A stretch of 64,000 nucleotides of DNA from Arthrobacter sp. P2b (GTDB lineage Bacteria; Actinomycetota; Actinomycetes; Actinomycetales; Micrococcaceae): contig NZ_FVZL01000002.1 of the NCBI RefSeq assembly GCF_900168295.1, positions 516,727 to 580,726 of the forward strand, written 5' to 3'. Shown in pieces: positions 1 to 8,141 of this stretch. Both the position numbers and the translations under genes were made by a program. Within the stretch, counting starts at the first letter, position 1; every line of letters starts with the position of its first letter. The notes beneath the pieces are model-generated. The model was not told where the DNA came from, did no database searches, and worked only from the letters and a program-made list of their open reading frames with translations.

Positions 1-82
1 CGCCGAAGCGCTTGACGCCGAGGTACTGAGCGTTGGAGTCACGACCGTTGCGAGTGGAGCTCGCGCCCTTTTTATGTGCCAT
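1..82 (-). CDS. rpmA: 50S ribosomal protein L27 (partial, 5' end only)
   Basis: The window holds only the first 27 codons. The ATG lies at 82-80 and the reading begins [20 protein letters not shown], the conserved N-terminus of bacterial L27, whose flexible N-terminal tail reaches the peptidyl transferase centre of the large ribosomal subunit. The gene follows rplU on the same strand after about 60 bases, the standard rplU-rpmA order, so the two are presumably co-transcribed. In actinobacteria obg usually follows, but that lies outside the window. The identification is firm; the C-terminus cannot be judged. Confidence 0.95.
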   Translation of the reverse strand, partial: MAHKKGASSTRNGRDSNAQYLGVKRFG

Positions 83-143
83 CTGAAATGCCTGCCTCTA
101 AATTCTGGGGAATCTGCTGAAAAACCTGAACAGTAACCGGTGG

Positions 144-464
144 TTACTGAATGCCAGTGATCTTGACCTTGGTCAGTTCCTGACGGTGACCCTGGCGCTT
201 CTTGTAACCGGTCTTGTTCTTGAACTTCTGGATGACAATCTTAGGACCGCGGAGGTCCTGGAGGATTTCAGCCGTGACGGTCACCTTGGCCAGGTCAGCA
301 GCGGCGGAGGTGACCTTGTCACCGTCTACCAGGAGCAGCGCGGGCAGCTCAATGGTGCTGCCAGCTCCACCGGCGACGCGGTTCAGGGTAACGAAGTCTC
401 CAACGGAAACCTTCTCTTGGCGGCCGCCTGCGCGGACAATCGCGTACACCACTTGGGAACTCAC
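144..464 (-). CDS. rplU: 50S ribosomal protein L21
   Basis: L21 is a 23S rRNA-binding protein of the large ribosomal subunit. The 106-residue reading matches the family in length and carries the hallmark N-terminus [18 protein letters not shown] and the basic C-terminal segment with [14 protein letters not shown], typical of the rRNA-binding end. The start is slightly uncertain: an in-frame codon at the VYAIV segment would give the more usual 'MVYAIV' protein a few residues shorter. It is the first gene of the rplU-rpmA pair. Its 5' leader (about 465-620) contains small inverted repeats that could be regulatory. Confidence 0.96.
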   Translation of the reverse strand: MSSQVVYAIVRAGGRQEKVSVGDFVTLNRVAGGAGSTIELPALLLVDGDKVTSAAADLAKVTVTAEILQDLRGPKIVIQKFKNKTGYKKRQGHRQELTKVKITGIQ

Positions 465-750
465 TTCTCTCGACGTTTATTACTAAATTTGCGTGCGGTG
501 CCCGGCTCTGAATTGGCTGGGTTTCCGCTGTGCCTCAACGCCGTGGATTCCCCGGGGGAATCCGTGAGCTATCCCCGAAGGGGTCATAACCCAAGTGTTG
601 GCGTAAGCACCGAAGAACTAGACTACGCTAATTTCGTCTTCGGCCGCAAATGAGGCTGGTTCCGGCGCGTTGGCTGTGATAGGAACCACAGGCCAACCCG
701 GCGGCGGGACCGCGCCCAACCATACTACCGGCAGGGCGCCCGCCCGCCAG

Positions 751-2289
751 TCAGGAGTGGAGGCGCGGCGCGTCGAAGAAGTCCACTTCCAGGCGGCAGG
801 ACTGCCGGAAGGCGGTGACCATCGCCGCCCGCTCGGCATCCGAGGCGTTCCGCCCGGCCCCGTCCACGATGGCGATGGCCGCGCGGGTTGCTTCGGCGAA
901 TTCATCGTCGGCGTAGGTGCGGAGCCAGTCAGCATAGGGGTGCGCTGCCGGTTCGCCCGCGGCGACAAACCGGGCATGGAGTGTTTTGCCTACCTCCGCG
1001 TACAGCCAGAAGCAGGGAAGGACGGCGGCCGCGAGCACTGCATAGCTGCCCGACGCCGATGCAGCGGTCAGGTGGTCCACGTAGGACTTGGTGACCGGAC
1101 CCAGTTCCGCCTGGACGGGGCGGGTGCTCAGCCAGGACCTGTGCAGTTCCGACTCCACTTCCAGGCACTGCCGCGCGGAGGCAGCCCAGAACACCTGCTC
1201 CGTTTCGGTGGGTGCCAGGGCGCTTGCCCGTGCCAGAACGCGGGAGTAGCCGTTGAGGTAGATGGCGTCCTGGGCGAGGTAGTAGGCAAACTCCTTTTCG
1301 GGGAGGCTTCCGGAGGCCAGTCCGCGGATGAAGTCCAGCCCGTAGATCGCCTTGAGGTCCTCGTCGGCTTCGGCCCGCAGCCGCGCCGCGAATCCTCCGG
1401 CGGGCGGGACGGGGCGCAGGTGGTGGAAATGGTGGACCGGCCCGTTCCCTGTTCCCACGTCCAGGCGGCCGGAGGCTTCCAGGGCGCCTGACAGCCAGGG
1501 CTTCACTTCCCGCAGCGATGCCTCCCAGTCCCCCAGCCGCGCCTGGACAGTCGCCATCGCGGATGAGAGCGAACAGCCGGTGCCGTGACTGTTGGGGGTG
1601 GCCACCCGCTCCCCCGGCACCTGGATGACTTCTGCTCCCAGCAATCCGTTCATGTTGACCAGCGCGTCCGGGCATTCGGCCCCGGCCAGGTGTCCTCCCT
1701 TAACCAGCACGGTGGTCCCGGTGGCTGCCGCCAGGCGCTTCCCCTGATCGAGCGCGCCTTCCCAGGAATCCTGCGGGCTTTCGCCAACCAGCATGGCGAG
1801 TTCGGCCAGGTTGGGCGTGAGGAGATGGGCGAGCGGCAGCAGGTCGCGGAGCGCGGCCTCGGCTGATTCCTGCAGCAGCCGGTCGCCACTGGTGGCGACC
1901 ATCACCGGGTCGAGGACCACGACGGCGGGGCGCACCTTTTCGAGCCATTCACGGACCGCCCCGATGACGGCGGCGTCCCCCAGCATGCCGATTTTCACGG
2001 CGTCGATGGTGATGTCGTCACTGATGGCGTCCAGCTGGCTGGCCAGGAAGGAAGCCGGCGGGACGTGGACGGCTTCCACGCCGCGGGTGTTCTGTGCGGT
2101 GAGGGCTGTGATGGCAGCCATGCCGTACCCGCCGTGCGCGGCAATACTTTTGAGGTCCGCCTGGATACCCGCTCCACCGGAGGGGTCCGAACCCGCAATG
2201 GACAGGACACGGGGCAGGTCCCGGCCGGAATCCGGCAGGACAGGAGTGGACTGCAGAGCTTCCGCGGGCATTGCAAGAGTCGAAGACAA
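751..2289 (-). CDS. thiD: Bifunctional HMP kinase/HMP-P kinase fused to TenA thiaminase II
   Basis: This 512-residue fusion serves thiamin pyrimidine synthesis and salvage. Residues ~25-290 are a ribokinase-fold ThiD domain, with [11 protein letters not shown] near the N-terminus, [13 protein letters not shown] in the middle and the anion-hole segment NSHGTGC; it phosphorylates hydroxymethylpyrimidine (HMP) and HMP-phosphate. Residues ~300-510 are a TenA helical domain, with [26 protein letters not shown] and the conserved cysteine in LPCFWLY; TenA regenerates HMP from degraded thiamin. The start is probably TTG at 2289, six bases after AGGGA, and that AGGGA is itself the 3' edge of the TPP riboswitch. 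An in-frame ATG at 2271 is the alternative. The gene sits, unusually, between rne and rplU. Confidence 0.93.
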   Translation of the reverse strand: MSSTLAMPAEALQSTPVLPDSGRDLPRVLSIAGSDPSGGAGIQADLKSIAAHGGYGMAAITALTAQNTRGVEAVHVPPASFLASQLDAISDDITIDAVKIGMLGDAAVIGAVREWLEKVRPAVVVLDPVMVATSGDRLLQESAEAALRDLLPLAHLLTPNLAELAMLVGESPQDSWEGALDQGKRLAAATGTTVLVKGGHLAGAECPDALVNMNGLLGAEVIQVPGERVATPNSHGTGCSLSSAMATVQARLGDWEASLREVKPWLSGALEASGRLDVGTGNGPVHHFHHLRPVPPAGGFAARLRAEADEDLKAIYGLDFIRGLASGSLPEKEFAYYLAQDAIYLNGYSRVLARASALAPTETEQVFWAASARQCLEVESELHRSWLSTRPVQAELGPVTKSYVDHLTAASASGSYAVLAAAVLPCFWLYAEVGKTLHARFVAAGEPAAHPYADWLRTYADDEFAEATRAAIAIVDGAGRNASDAERAAMVTAFRQSCRLEVDFFDAPRLHS

Positions 2290-2372
2290 GAGACATCCCT
2301 TCGCCGGTACTAGCCGGACAGGTTCAACGGGTGTGGATCTCAGCCGGCCCTTCGCGCGGCACCCCGTGTCGG
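2290..2372 (-). promoter_or_regulatory. TPP riboswitch (THI element)
   Basis: Read on the minus strand the leader contains the thi-box core in order: GGGGTGCC, GGCTGAGAT, ACCCGTTGAACCTG, GGCTAGTACCGGCG and AGGGA. The CUGAGA and ACCYUUGAACCUGA-type segments bind the pyrimidine and pyrophosphate of TPP. The last element, AGGGA, lies six bases before the TTG start of thiD-tenA, so ligand binding probably hides the ribosome-binding site, giving translational control, as is common in high-GC actinobacteria. Boundaries are approximate. Confidence 0.95.
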
Positions 2373-2461
2373 TTCCCCAGCCTAGCCGTTTTGCCGCCGC
2401 CGCACCGAAGGTGACGTGCCGCTGCTGCCGGAACCTGGTCCGGGCCGAAACACTGTTAACG

Positions 2462-2511
2462 CCGGATGCCCGGAACCGGCCTTGAGGGCGGTTCCGGGCA
2501 TCCGGGTTTTT
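2462..2511 (+). terminator. Long hairpin at the 3' end of rne
   Basis: A 17-bp inverted repeat (CCGGATGCCCGGAACCG and its complement) around the loop GCCTTGAGGG lies between the rne stop and the thiD riboswitch. Its T-run (TTTTTG) follows the hairpin on the plus strand, opposite to rne. On the minus strand it would be a U-poor terminator for rne. The structure is clear; the direction in which it works is an inference. Confidence 0.5.
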
Positions 2512-2528
2512 GTTTGTGCTGCCTGCGG

Positions 2529-5500
2529 TTAGAGCTCGGAAGCAGGAACTCCCACACCGAGGATGATCGGAGCCTCGGCCTGCTTGGCGCCTGCAGTGTC
2601 CGCACCGGAGGCGGTAGCCGGTTCCGGCGCCTTCGCGGCATGCGAGTGGCCTGCACTGGCTGCGGGGACGCTCTCGTGGTGCTGGACGGACGTCTCGTTG
2701 GCAGCCCCCTGGGCACGGCTGGCGCTGCGGTTGCGCCGTGGCCTCCGCTGCCGTGACTGCTCCACGGTGTGGTCCGACCAGTCCTTCTCAACGGTTGCGG
2801 CGGCGGACGGCCGCCCGGCCTTGGCCGGTTCCGAAACTGCCGGTGCCGAAACTACCGGTGCCGAAGCTGCCGGTGCCGAAACCGCAGCTTCCGGCTGTTC
2901 TGCCGGTGCCTCGGCAGCCGGAGCGGGCTCACCGAGGTGCGCAAAGGCTTCAGCGAGCCGGTCCAGGGTGAGGGCAGGTTGCGCCTGCTGTTCTTCCGCG
3001 TGCTCGACGAACGGCAGGGCGACCTTCTCGCCGCCAAACGTCAGGACAGCGGCGGGACGGGAGGAGGCATCGGCGTCGTGCCTGTCCGCTTCAGCCGGCG
3101 CTGCGGGCTGGGCCGGCTGCGCCTGCCTGGCAGCCGCCACTTCGTCGTCATGCAGGTGCGCCGCGTGGGCCGCGGCGGCGATGTTGGCCAGGGCGAGCCT
3201 GGTTGCTTCCGCCTTTGCATGGCGTTCAGCATCGGCCGGGTCCGGGTGGACGGTGTGCACGTGCAGCGGGGCGGCCGCAGGGGCAGCATCAGGCTGCTGG
3301 CCGCCGCGTCCGCGCCGGCGCTTCCGGTCGGAGCGGACACCCGGCTGGCTGCTGTCGGTCCGCTGGCCCTCGTTGCGGTGCCCTTCAGGACGGGCATCCG
3401 GGCGGCTGTCGGCACGCTGAACGTGGTGCTCGGCGGCAACGATGTTGGCGCGGCGGTGCTCCACGGGATCGTCGTGGGTGACCACCCCGCGTCCGGCGCA
3501 CGCCTCGCACTGCTCCCCGAAGACCTCCAGGAGGCCGGTGCCCATGCGCTTGCGCGTCATTTGGACCAGGCCAAGGGAGGTGACTTCGGCAACCTGGTGC
3601 TTGGTGCGGTCGCGGCCCAGGCATTCCACCAGGCGGCGCAGGACCAGGTCCCGGTTGGATTCAAGGACCATGTCGATGAAGTCGATGACGATGATGCCGC
3701 CGATATCGCGCAGGCGGAGCTGGCGCACCACTTCCTCGGCCGCTTCAAGGTTGTTCTTCGTGACGGTTTCTTCGAGGTTGCCGCCGCTGCCGGTGAACTT
3801 GCCGGTGTTGACGTCCACCACGGTCATGGCTTCGGTACGGTCGATGACCAGCGAACCGCCGGAGGGCAGGAAGACCTTGCGTTCCAGGGCCTTGTGGATC
3901 TGCTCGTCGATCCGCCAGGCCGCGAAGATGTCCTGGTCCTTGGTCCACTTCTCGAGGCGGCCCACCAGGTCCGGCGCCACGTAGGTGACGTAGGCCTCGA
4001 TGGTGTCCCAGGCTTCTTCACCGGAAACGATCAGCTTGGAGAAGTCCTCGTTGAAGACGTCGCGGACCACCTTGATGGTGAGGTCCGGTTCGCCATAGAG
4101 CAGTTCCGGGGCGAGGATCTTCGTGGAGGTGGACTGGCTTTCGATGCCCTCCCACTGGGCGCGCAGACGGTTGATGTCGTGCGTCAGCTCTTCCTCGGAC
4201 GCTCCCTCGGCGGCTGTGCGGACAATGACGCCGGCGTGCTCCGGAAGGCGGTCCTTGAGGATGCGCTTGAGGCGGTTGCGTTCGACGTCGGGCAGCTTGC
4301 GGGAGATGCCTGTCATGGAGCCGCCGGGCACGTACACGAGGTAGCGGCCGGGCAGCGAGATCTGGCTGGTCAGGCGTGCACCCTTGTGGCCCACCGGGTC
4401 CTTGGTGACCTGGACCAGGACGGTGTCGCCGGACTTGAGGGCGTTTTCGATGCGGCGCTGCTTGCCTTCGAGGTTGACGGCCTCCCAGTTCACCTCGCCG
4501 GCGTACAGGACGGCGTTGCGGCCGCGTCCGATGTCAACGAAGGCAGCCTCCATGGAGGGCAGGACATTCTGGACCTTGCCCAGGTAGACGTTGCCGATCA
4601 GCGAATCCTGCTGGGTCTTGGACACGAAGTGTTCCGCCAGGACGCCGTCCTCAAGGACCGCAATCTGGATTCTGTCGTCGCGCTGCCGGACGATCATTTG
4701 CCGGTCAACGGATTCGCGGCGGGCCAGGAACTCGGCCTCGGTGATCACGGTGCGGCGGCGGCCGGTATCGCGGGACTCGCGGCGGCGCTGCTTCTTCGCC
4801 TCCAGCCGGGTGGAACCCTTGACGCTGGTGACCCGGTTGCTGACGGCCGGTTCGGTGGCAACGCGGGGCGCGCGGACGCGGGTGACGGTGTTGGGCGGGT
4901 CGTCATCCCCGCCGCCGGTCAGTTCGAGGTCCTGGTCGCCACGGCGGCGGCGACGGCGGCGGCGCGACGTGACGCCCTCTTCCAGCTGCCCGGCCTGCTC
5001 TTCGTCGGCATCCTCGGCCGTTTCGTCGTCGCCCTCGGCGCCTGCCTCTGCATCGCGGTCATCAAGGCGGCCGCGGTTCCGGCGGCCACGGCTGCGGCGC
5101 CTGCGGCGGCCCGCGGAATCCTCTGCGTCGCCTTCTTCGGCGTCGTCCTCCTCCGGCTCTTCGGCGGCTGCCGGGGCGGGGGCGGGGGCGGCGGGGCGCA
5201 CCACCGTGCTGAGGTCCGGGGCCTGGAACAGCACGGACGTGGGGGAAGCAGGTTCCAGGAAGAGCGAGCCGAAGGGGCTGGGAGCAGCGCCGGTGGCGGC
5301 TACGTTGCTTTCTTCCTCGGTTTGGGCTTGGGGCGCGGCGGCTTCAGGCATTTCGGCCGACGGCGTCTGAGCCGCTTCCGGCGTTACGGCTGCTTCCGCC
5401 GGGGTCTCCGCTGCCGGGGTTGCCCCGGCAGGCGCGTCCACTGCTGCGGCGGTGTCAGGGGTTTCCGCCACGTCGCCGGCTGCGGCCGGGGCTTCCGGAC

Positions 5501-5993
5501 CGGCGGGAACCGCTTCGGCGGCTGCAGCTTCAGCGGTTGCAGCTTCGGGGGCTGCAGCTTCAGCCGGGACTTGAGTTTCCACCGCGGGTGCGGAGGTTTT
5601 GCGGGTGGCGACACGGCGGCGGCGGACCGGTTTGGTTTCGGCTTCCGCTTCGGGGGCAGTTGCGGACGGGGCACCCTCTTCGGCTGAGGCCGTAACTCCG
5701 GCGGGAGCCCCGGTGCCCGTTGCTTCGTCGGCGAAGGCGGGAAGCGGTTCGTCAGCTTCCACTTTCTTGCGGGCCCGGGTACGCCGGGCCGGCGCCTTGG
5801 TTTCTGCGGCGGCAGCTTCAACGTTCTCCGCCGTGGCGTTTTCTGCGGGGCCGCCGGCCACCGGCCCGCCTACGGCGTCCTCGACCTTCGGCGCGGCCTT
5901 CCGGCGCGTCCTGACAGCCTTCTTGGGTGCAACAGCGGACTCCTCGGCCGCCGCGGCATCATCGTTAACGGCCAATTCTTGTTCATTTTCCAT
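2529..5993 (-). CDS. rne: Ribonuclease E/G family endoribonuclease with long low-complexity arms
   Basis: This 1154-residue protein is an RNase E/G family single-strand endoribonuclease for mRNA decay and rRNA/tRNA processing. The catalytic core occupies roughly residues 430-880: an S1-like RNA-binding segment (IGNVYLGKVQNVLPSMEAAF), the magnesium-binding aspartates in VVDVNTGKFTG and IIVIDFIDM, and a CxxC zinc-link (EQCEACAGRG). The N-terminal ~430 residues and the C-terminal ~270 are Ala/Pro/Glu-rich with RRRR patches, the disordered arms used to bind RNA and partners in actinobacterial RNase E. I chose the ATG at 5993 (MENEQELAV), preceded by AGGAG; upstream in-frame codons have no ribosome-binding site. 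rne upstream of rplU-rpmA is the usual actinobacterial order. Confidence 0.93.
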   Translation of the reverse strand: MENEQELAVNDDAAAAEESAVAPKKAVRTRRKAAPKVEDAVGGPVAGGPAENATAENVEAAAAETKAPARRTRARKKVEADEPLPAFADEATGTGAPAGVTASAEEGAPSATAPEAEAETKPVRRRRVATRKTSAPAVETQVPAEAAAPEAATAEAAAAEAVPAGPEAPAAAGDVAETPDTAAAVDAPAGATPAAETPAEAAVTPEAAQTPSAEMPEAAAPQAQTEEESNVAATGAAPSPFGSLFLEPASPTSVLFQAPDLSTVVRPAAPAPAPAAAEEPEEDDAEEGDAEDSAGRRRRRSRGRRNRGRLDDRDAEAGAEGDDETAEDADEEQAGQLEEGVTSRRRRRRRRGDQDLELTGGGDDDPPNTVTRVRAPRVATEPAVSNRVTSVKGSTRLEAKKQRRRESRDTGRRRTVITEAEFLARRESVDRQMIVRQRDDRIQIAVLEDGVLAEHFVSKTQQDSLIGNVYLGKVQNVLPSMEAAFVDIGRGRNAVLYAGEVNWEAVNLEGKQRRIENALKSGDTVLVQVTKDPVGHKGARLTSQISLPGRYLVYVPGGSMTGISRKLPDVERNRLKRILKDRLPEHAGVIVRTAAEGASEEELTHDINRLRAQWEGIESQSTSTKILAPELLYGEPDLTIKVVRDVFNEDFSKLIVSGEEAWDTIEAYVTYVAPDLVGRLEKWTKDQDIFAAWRIDEQIHKALERKVFLPSGGSLVIDRTEAMTVVDVNTGKFTGSGGNLEETVTKNNLEAAEEVVRQLRLRDIGGIIVIDFIDMVLESNRDLVLRRLVECLGRDRTKHQVAEVTSLGLVQMTRKRMGTGLLEVFGEQCEACAGRGVVTHDDPVEHRRANIVAAEHHVQRADSRPDARPEGHRNEGQRTDSSQPGVRSDRKRRRGRGGQQPDAAPAAAPLHVHTVHPDPADAERHAKAEATRLALANIAAAAHAAHLHDDEVAAARQAQPAQPAAPAEADRHDADASSRPAAVLTFGGEKVALPFVEHAEEQQAQPALTLDRLAEAFAHLGEPAPAAEAPAEQPEAAVSAPAASAPVVSAPAVSEPAKAGRPSAAATVEKDWSDHTVEQSRQRRPRRNRSASRAQGAANETSVQHHESVPAASAGHSHAAKAPEPATASGADTAGAKQAEAPIILGVGVPASEL

Positions 5994-6437
5994 ATGCAGC
6001 AGCGCTCCTGCCCCTGACGTACCGCCACATCCGGCACCCATTGGGGCACATATTGTCAAAACCCGCAGGCGTTGACAGAAGTCAAGTGGATACTCCCAGG
6101 TTCGCACCGGCGGTGGGGTGCGGCAGCCCGTGGGAGCCGGTGGGATGTCCTGAAACCCGTTGTTCTGCGTTGCTACAACCAGGTGCCGCCCAATGGAGTC
6201 GCGGGAGTGTGCATCGGAAGCACTCCGAAGCCTGCCCTGCTCGTCATTGGCGGTCTTGAGAACAAGCCACCGGACCGGAGTCCGAATGTGGATCGGCTTC
6301 CAGCCACGTTTATTCTCTCATACCCGGACTAAATCACGGCGGAGGCGGGGCCCGTTCTCCTTTTTGCCTGGGGATGGCTTCCAGCCTCCGGCGTTACAAT
6401 CGGGCTAGGAGCACCGGACGAAAAGGACGCCACACCA
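5994..6437. other. Divergent intergenic region rne / VKOR gene
   Basis: This 444-base stretch has no convincing gene. It must hold the divergent promoters of rne (minus) and the VKOR-family gene (plus). A TACAAT hexamer at 6395-6400 is a plausible -10 element for the VKOR gene, but I find no well-spaced -35. On the minus strand there are two TTGAC-type hexamers around 6055-6085. Short open readings here have no ribosome-binding sites or recognisable motifs. Confidence 0.4.
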
Positions 6438-7106
6438 ATGCCCAGCATCTCCCCCGCCAGCGACACCCACGCCGCCGACCGGACCCTCGCCACGGACAGC
6501 ACTCCCGCGTCCGTCCCCACCATGGCCCGCAACCGCCCCTTCGGCTGGCTGCTGGTGATCACCGGCGTCGTCGGCTGGCTCGCCTCCGGGACCCTGGTCC
6601 TGGAAAAACTCGCCGTGCTGCAGGACCCCAACCACACCACCGTGTGCGACGTTAATCCCTGGATCTCCTGCGGGGATGTCATGAAAACCTGGCAGAGTTC
6701 GCTGTTCGGTTTCCCCAACATGTTCATTGGCATCGTGGCGTTCGCCGTCATTATCACCGTGGGCATGGCCCTGCTGTCCGGGGCCACTTTTGCCCGCTGG
6801 TTCTGGGTGGGACTGCAGACAGGCGTCACGCTGGGCTTTGCCTTCGTGGTGTGGCTGTGGTCCCAGGCCCTCTACGACATCCACATCCTGTGCCCGTTCT
6901 GCATGATCGTCTGGGCGGCCATGATTCCGCTCTTCGTCTGGGTGACCATCCGGAACGTCACCGCGGGCGTCATTCCCGTCCCGTCCGGTGCTGCCCGCGT
7001 CCTGGCTGACTCCGGCTGGATCATTACCGCGCTTCTTTACGTGGCCGTCATCGCCACCATCTTCTTCGCGTTCATCCAGGTGTTCGCCGGCACCTCAGGG
7101 TTCTAG
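6438..7106 (+). CDS. Vitamin K epoxide reductase (VKOR) family membrane protein
   Basis: This 222-residue polytopic membrane protein has four to five hydrophobic segments (about residues 35-55, 90-115, 120-145, 150-175 and 195-220). It carries the VKOR cysteine pairs: CDVNPWISCGDV in the first extracytoplasmic loop and the CxxC active site CPFCM near residue 155, which exchange electrons with quinone. In actinobacteria VKOR replaces DsbB and reoxidises a periplasm-facing DsbA-like partner during disulfide formation. There is no fused thioredoxin domain. The start ATG at 6438 follows AAGGA. It is monocistronic and convergent with ndk. Confidence 0.9.
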   Translation: MPSISPASDTHAADRTLATDSTPASVPTMARNRPFGWLLVITGVVGWLASGTLVLEKLAVLQDPNHTTVCDVNPWISCGDVMKTWQSSLFGFPNMFIGIVAFAVIITVGMALLSGATFARWFWVGLQTGVTLGFAFVVWLWSQALYDIHILCPFCMIVWAAMIPLFVWVTIRNVTAGVIPVPSGAARVLADSGWIITALLYVAVIATIFFAFIQVFAGTSGF

Positions 7107-7125
7107 GTCCGCACCAGCCCGCGAA

Positions 7126-7174
7126 ATGACAGATAAGGCCGATGTTCACGAAGAACATCGGCCTTATCTGTCAT
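7126..7174. terminator. Perfect 22-bp hairpin between convergent genes
   Basis: The arm at 7126-7147 is exactly complementary to 7153-7174 around a five-base loop, midway between the VKOR stop and the ndk stop. Neither side has a U-tract. It most likely terminates both convergent transcripts as a U-less hairpin. Confidence 0.75.
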
Positions 7175-7184
7175 CTCGGTGGGG

Positions 7185-7604
7185 TTAGCCCTGGAACCAG
7201 ATCTTGATCTCACGCTCGGCGGAATCCGTGGAGTCGGAGCCGTGCACCAGGTTCTGCTGGACCTTCAGGCCCCAGTCGCGGCCAAAGTCGCCGCGGATGG
7301 TGCCCGGTGCGGCGGTTGTCGGATCGGTGGTGCCGGCCAGCGAACGGAAGCCCTCGATGACGCGGTGGCCTTCGAAGATGGCGGCAACAACGGGTCCGCT
7401 CAGCATGAACTCCACCAGGGGCTCATAGAAGGGCTTGCCCACGTGCTCCTCGTAGTGCTGTTCGAGCAGGTCGCGGGTGGCGTCCACCTTCTTCAGCTCA
7501 GCAAGGGTGTACCCCTTGGCTTCGATCCGGGCCAGGATGGATCCGGTGAGGTTACGGGCGACGCCGTCGGGCTTGATCAGGACGAGGGTGCGCTCAGTGG
7601 TCAC
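7185..7604 (-). CDS. ndk: Nucleoside diphosphate kinase
   Basis: Ndk transfers the gamma phosphate from ATP to nucleoside diphosphates through a phosphohistidine, balancing NTP and dNTP pools. The 139 residues match the bacterial family length. The active-site segment [16 protein letters not shown] carries the catalytic histidine, and the N-terminus [16 protein letters not shown] is diagnostic. It is the last gene of the ileS-folC-DUF4233-ndk series, 69 bases beyond the DUF4233 stop. The C-terminus ends IKIWFQG, near full length. Confidence 0.97.
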   Translation of the reverse strand: MTTERTLVLIKPDGVARNLTGSILARIEAKGYTLAELKKVDATRDLLEQHYEEHVGKPFYEPLVEFMLSGPVVAAIFEGHRVIEGFRSLAGTTDPTTAAPGTIRGDFGRDWGLKVQQNLVHGSDSTDSAEREIKIWFQG

Positions 7605-7673
7605 AACTGCTCCAATGCGTTGGTGGGGTTTCGGGATAAGTCTACGGGGACTGCGGTGCGCGGAGTCCCCGCG

Positions 7674-8138
7674 TCAGGGAGTCTGCGGTTGCCCGGGCCC
7701 GGCAGCCTGGTCCGGGTGTGCGGCTTCCCATTCGGCCTGCTCACGGGCGCGCTGGGCCGCTTCACGGTCCAGCCTGATGCCGGTCCGGATCCCATACCAC
7801 CAGGCAAGGGCGAACAGGCCCCCCACCAGGAACATGGCGGGCTCGAAAATGCCCGTCAGGATCAGGACGATCTGCAGGATCCATCCCAGTCCCACGCCCC
7901 AGGCTTTGGTGAGGAACGCGCAGGCCACGATCATCACCACACTCAGGGCGATGCCCACGCCCAGGATGAGCGCCGGCGGAAACTCGCCGCGGCGCAGGCC
8001 AAACACCGCCAGGGTGGCGAAGAACATCACGAAGGCTTCCAGCAGCAGGACCGTGGAGGCGAACATCACCTTGGTGGAGCGGCGCTTCCTGGGCATGCCC
8101 GGCCGCCATTCGCGCTGGGCTTTGGTCAGTTTGGCCAT
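7674..8138 (-). CDS. DUF4233 small membrane protein
   Basis: This 154-residue protein has about four predicted membrane segments (roughly residues 25-47, 57-77, 80-100 and 105-125), a basic N-terminus (MAKLTKAQREWRPGMPRKRR) and a charged hydrophilic tail. The pattern and the position directly after folC match DUF4233, a family conserved next to folC in actinobacteria with no assigned function. It starts three bases after the folC stop, so translation is probably coupled. Its role is unknown. Confidence 0.8.
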   Translation of the reverse strand: MAKLTKAQREWRPGMPRKRRSTKVMFASTVLLLEAFVMFFATLAVFGLRRGEFPPALILGVGIALSVVMIVACAFLTKAWGVGLGWILQIVLILTGIFEPAMFLVGGLFALAWWYGIRTGIRLDREAAQRAREQAEWEAAHPDQAAGPGQPQTP

Positions 8139-8141
8139 CCC

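Noticed and set aside
2769..5687. A very long open reading on the plus strand (about 970 codons) opposite rne
   Set aside because: It is the complement of a GC-rich, Ala/Glu/Arg-rich coding region with strong third-position bias, which leaves few stops in that antisense frame. It has no ribosome-binding site and no recognisable domains.
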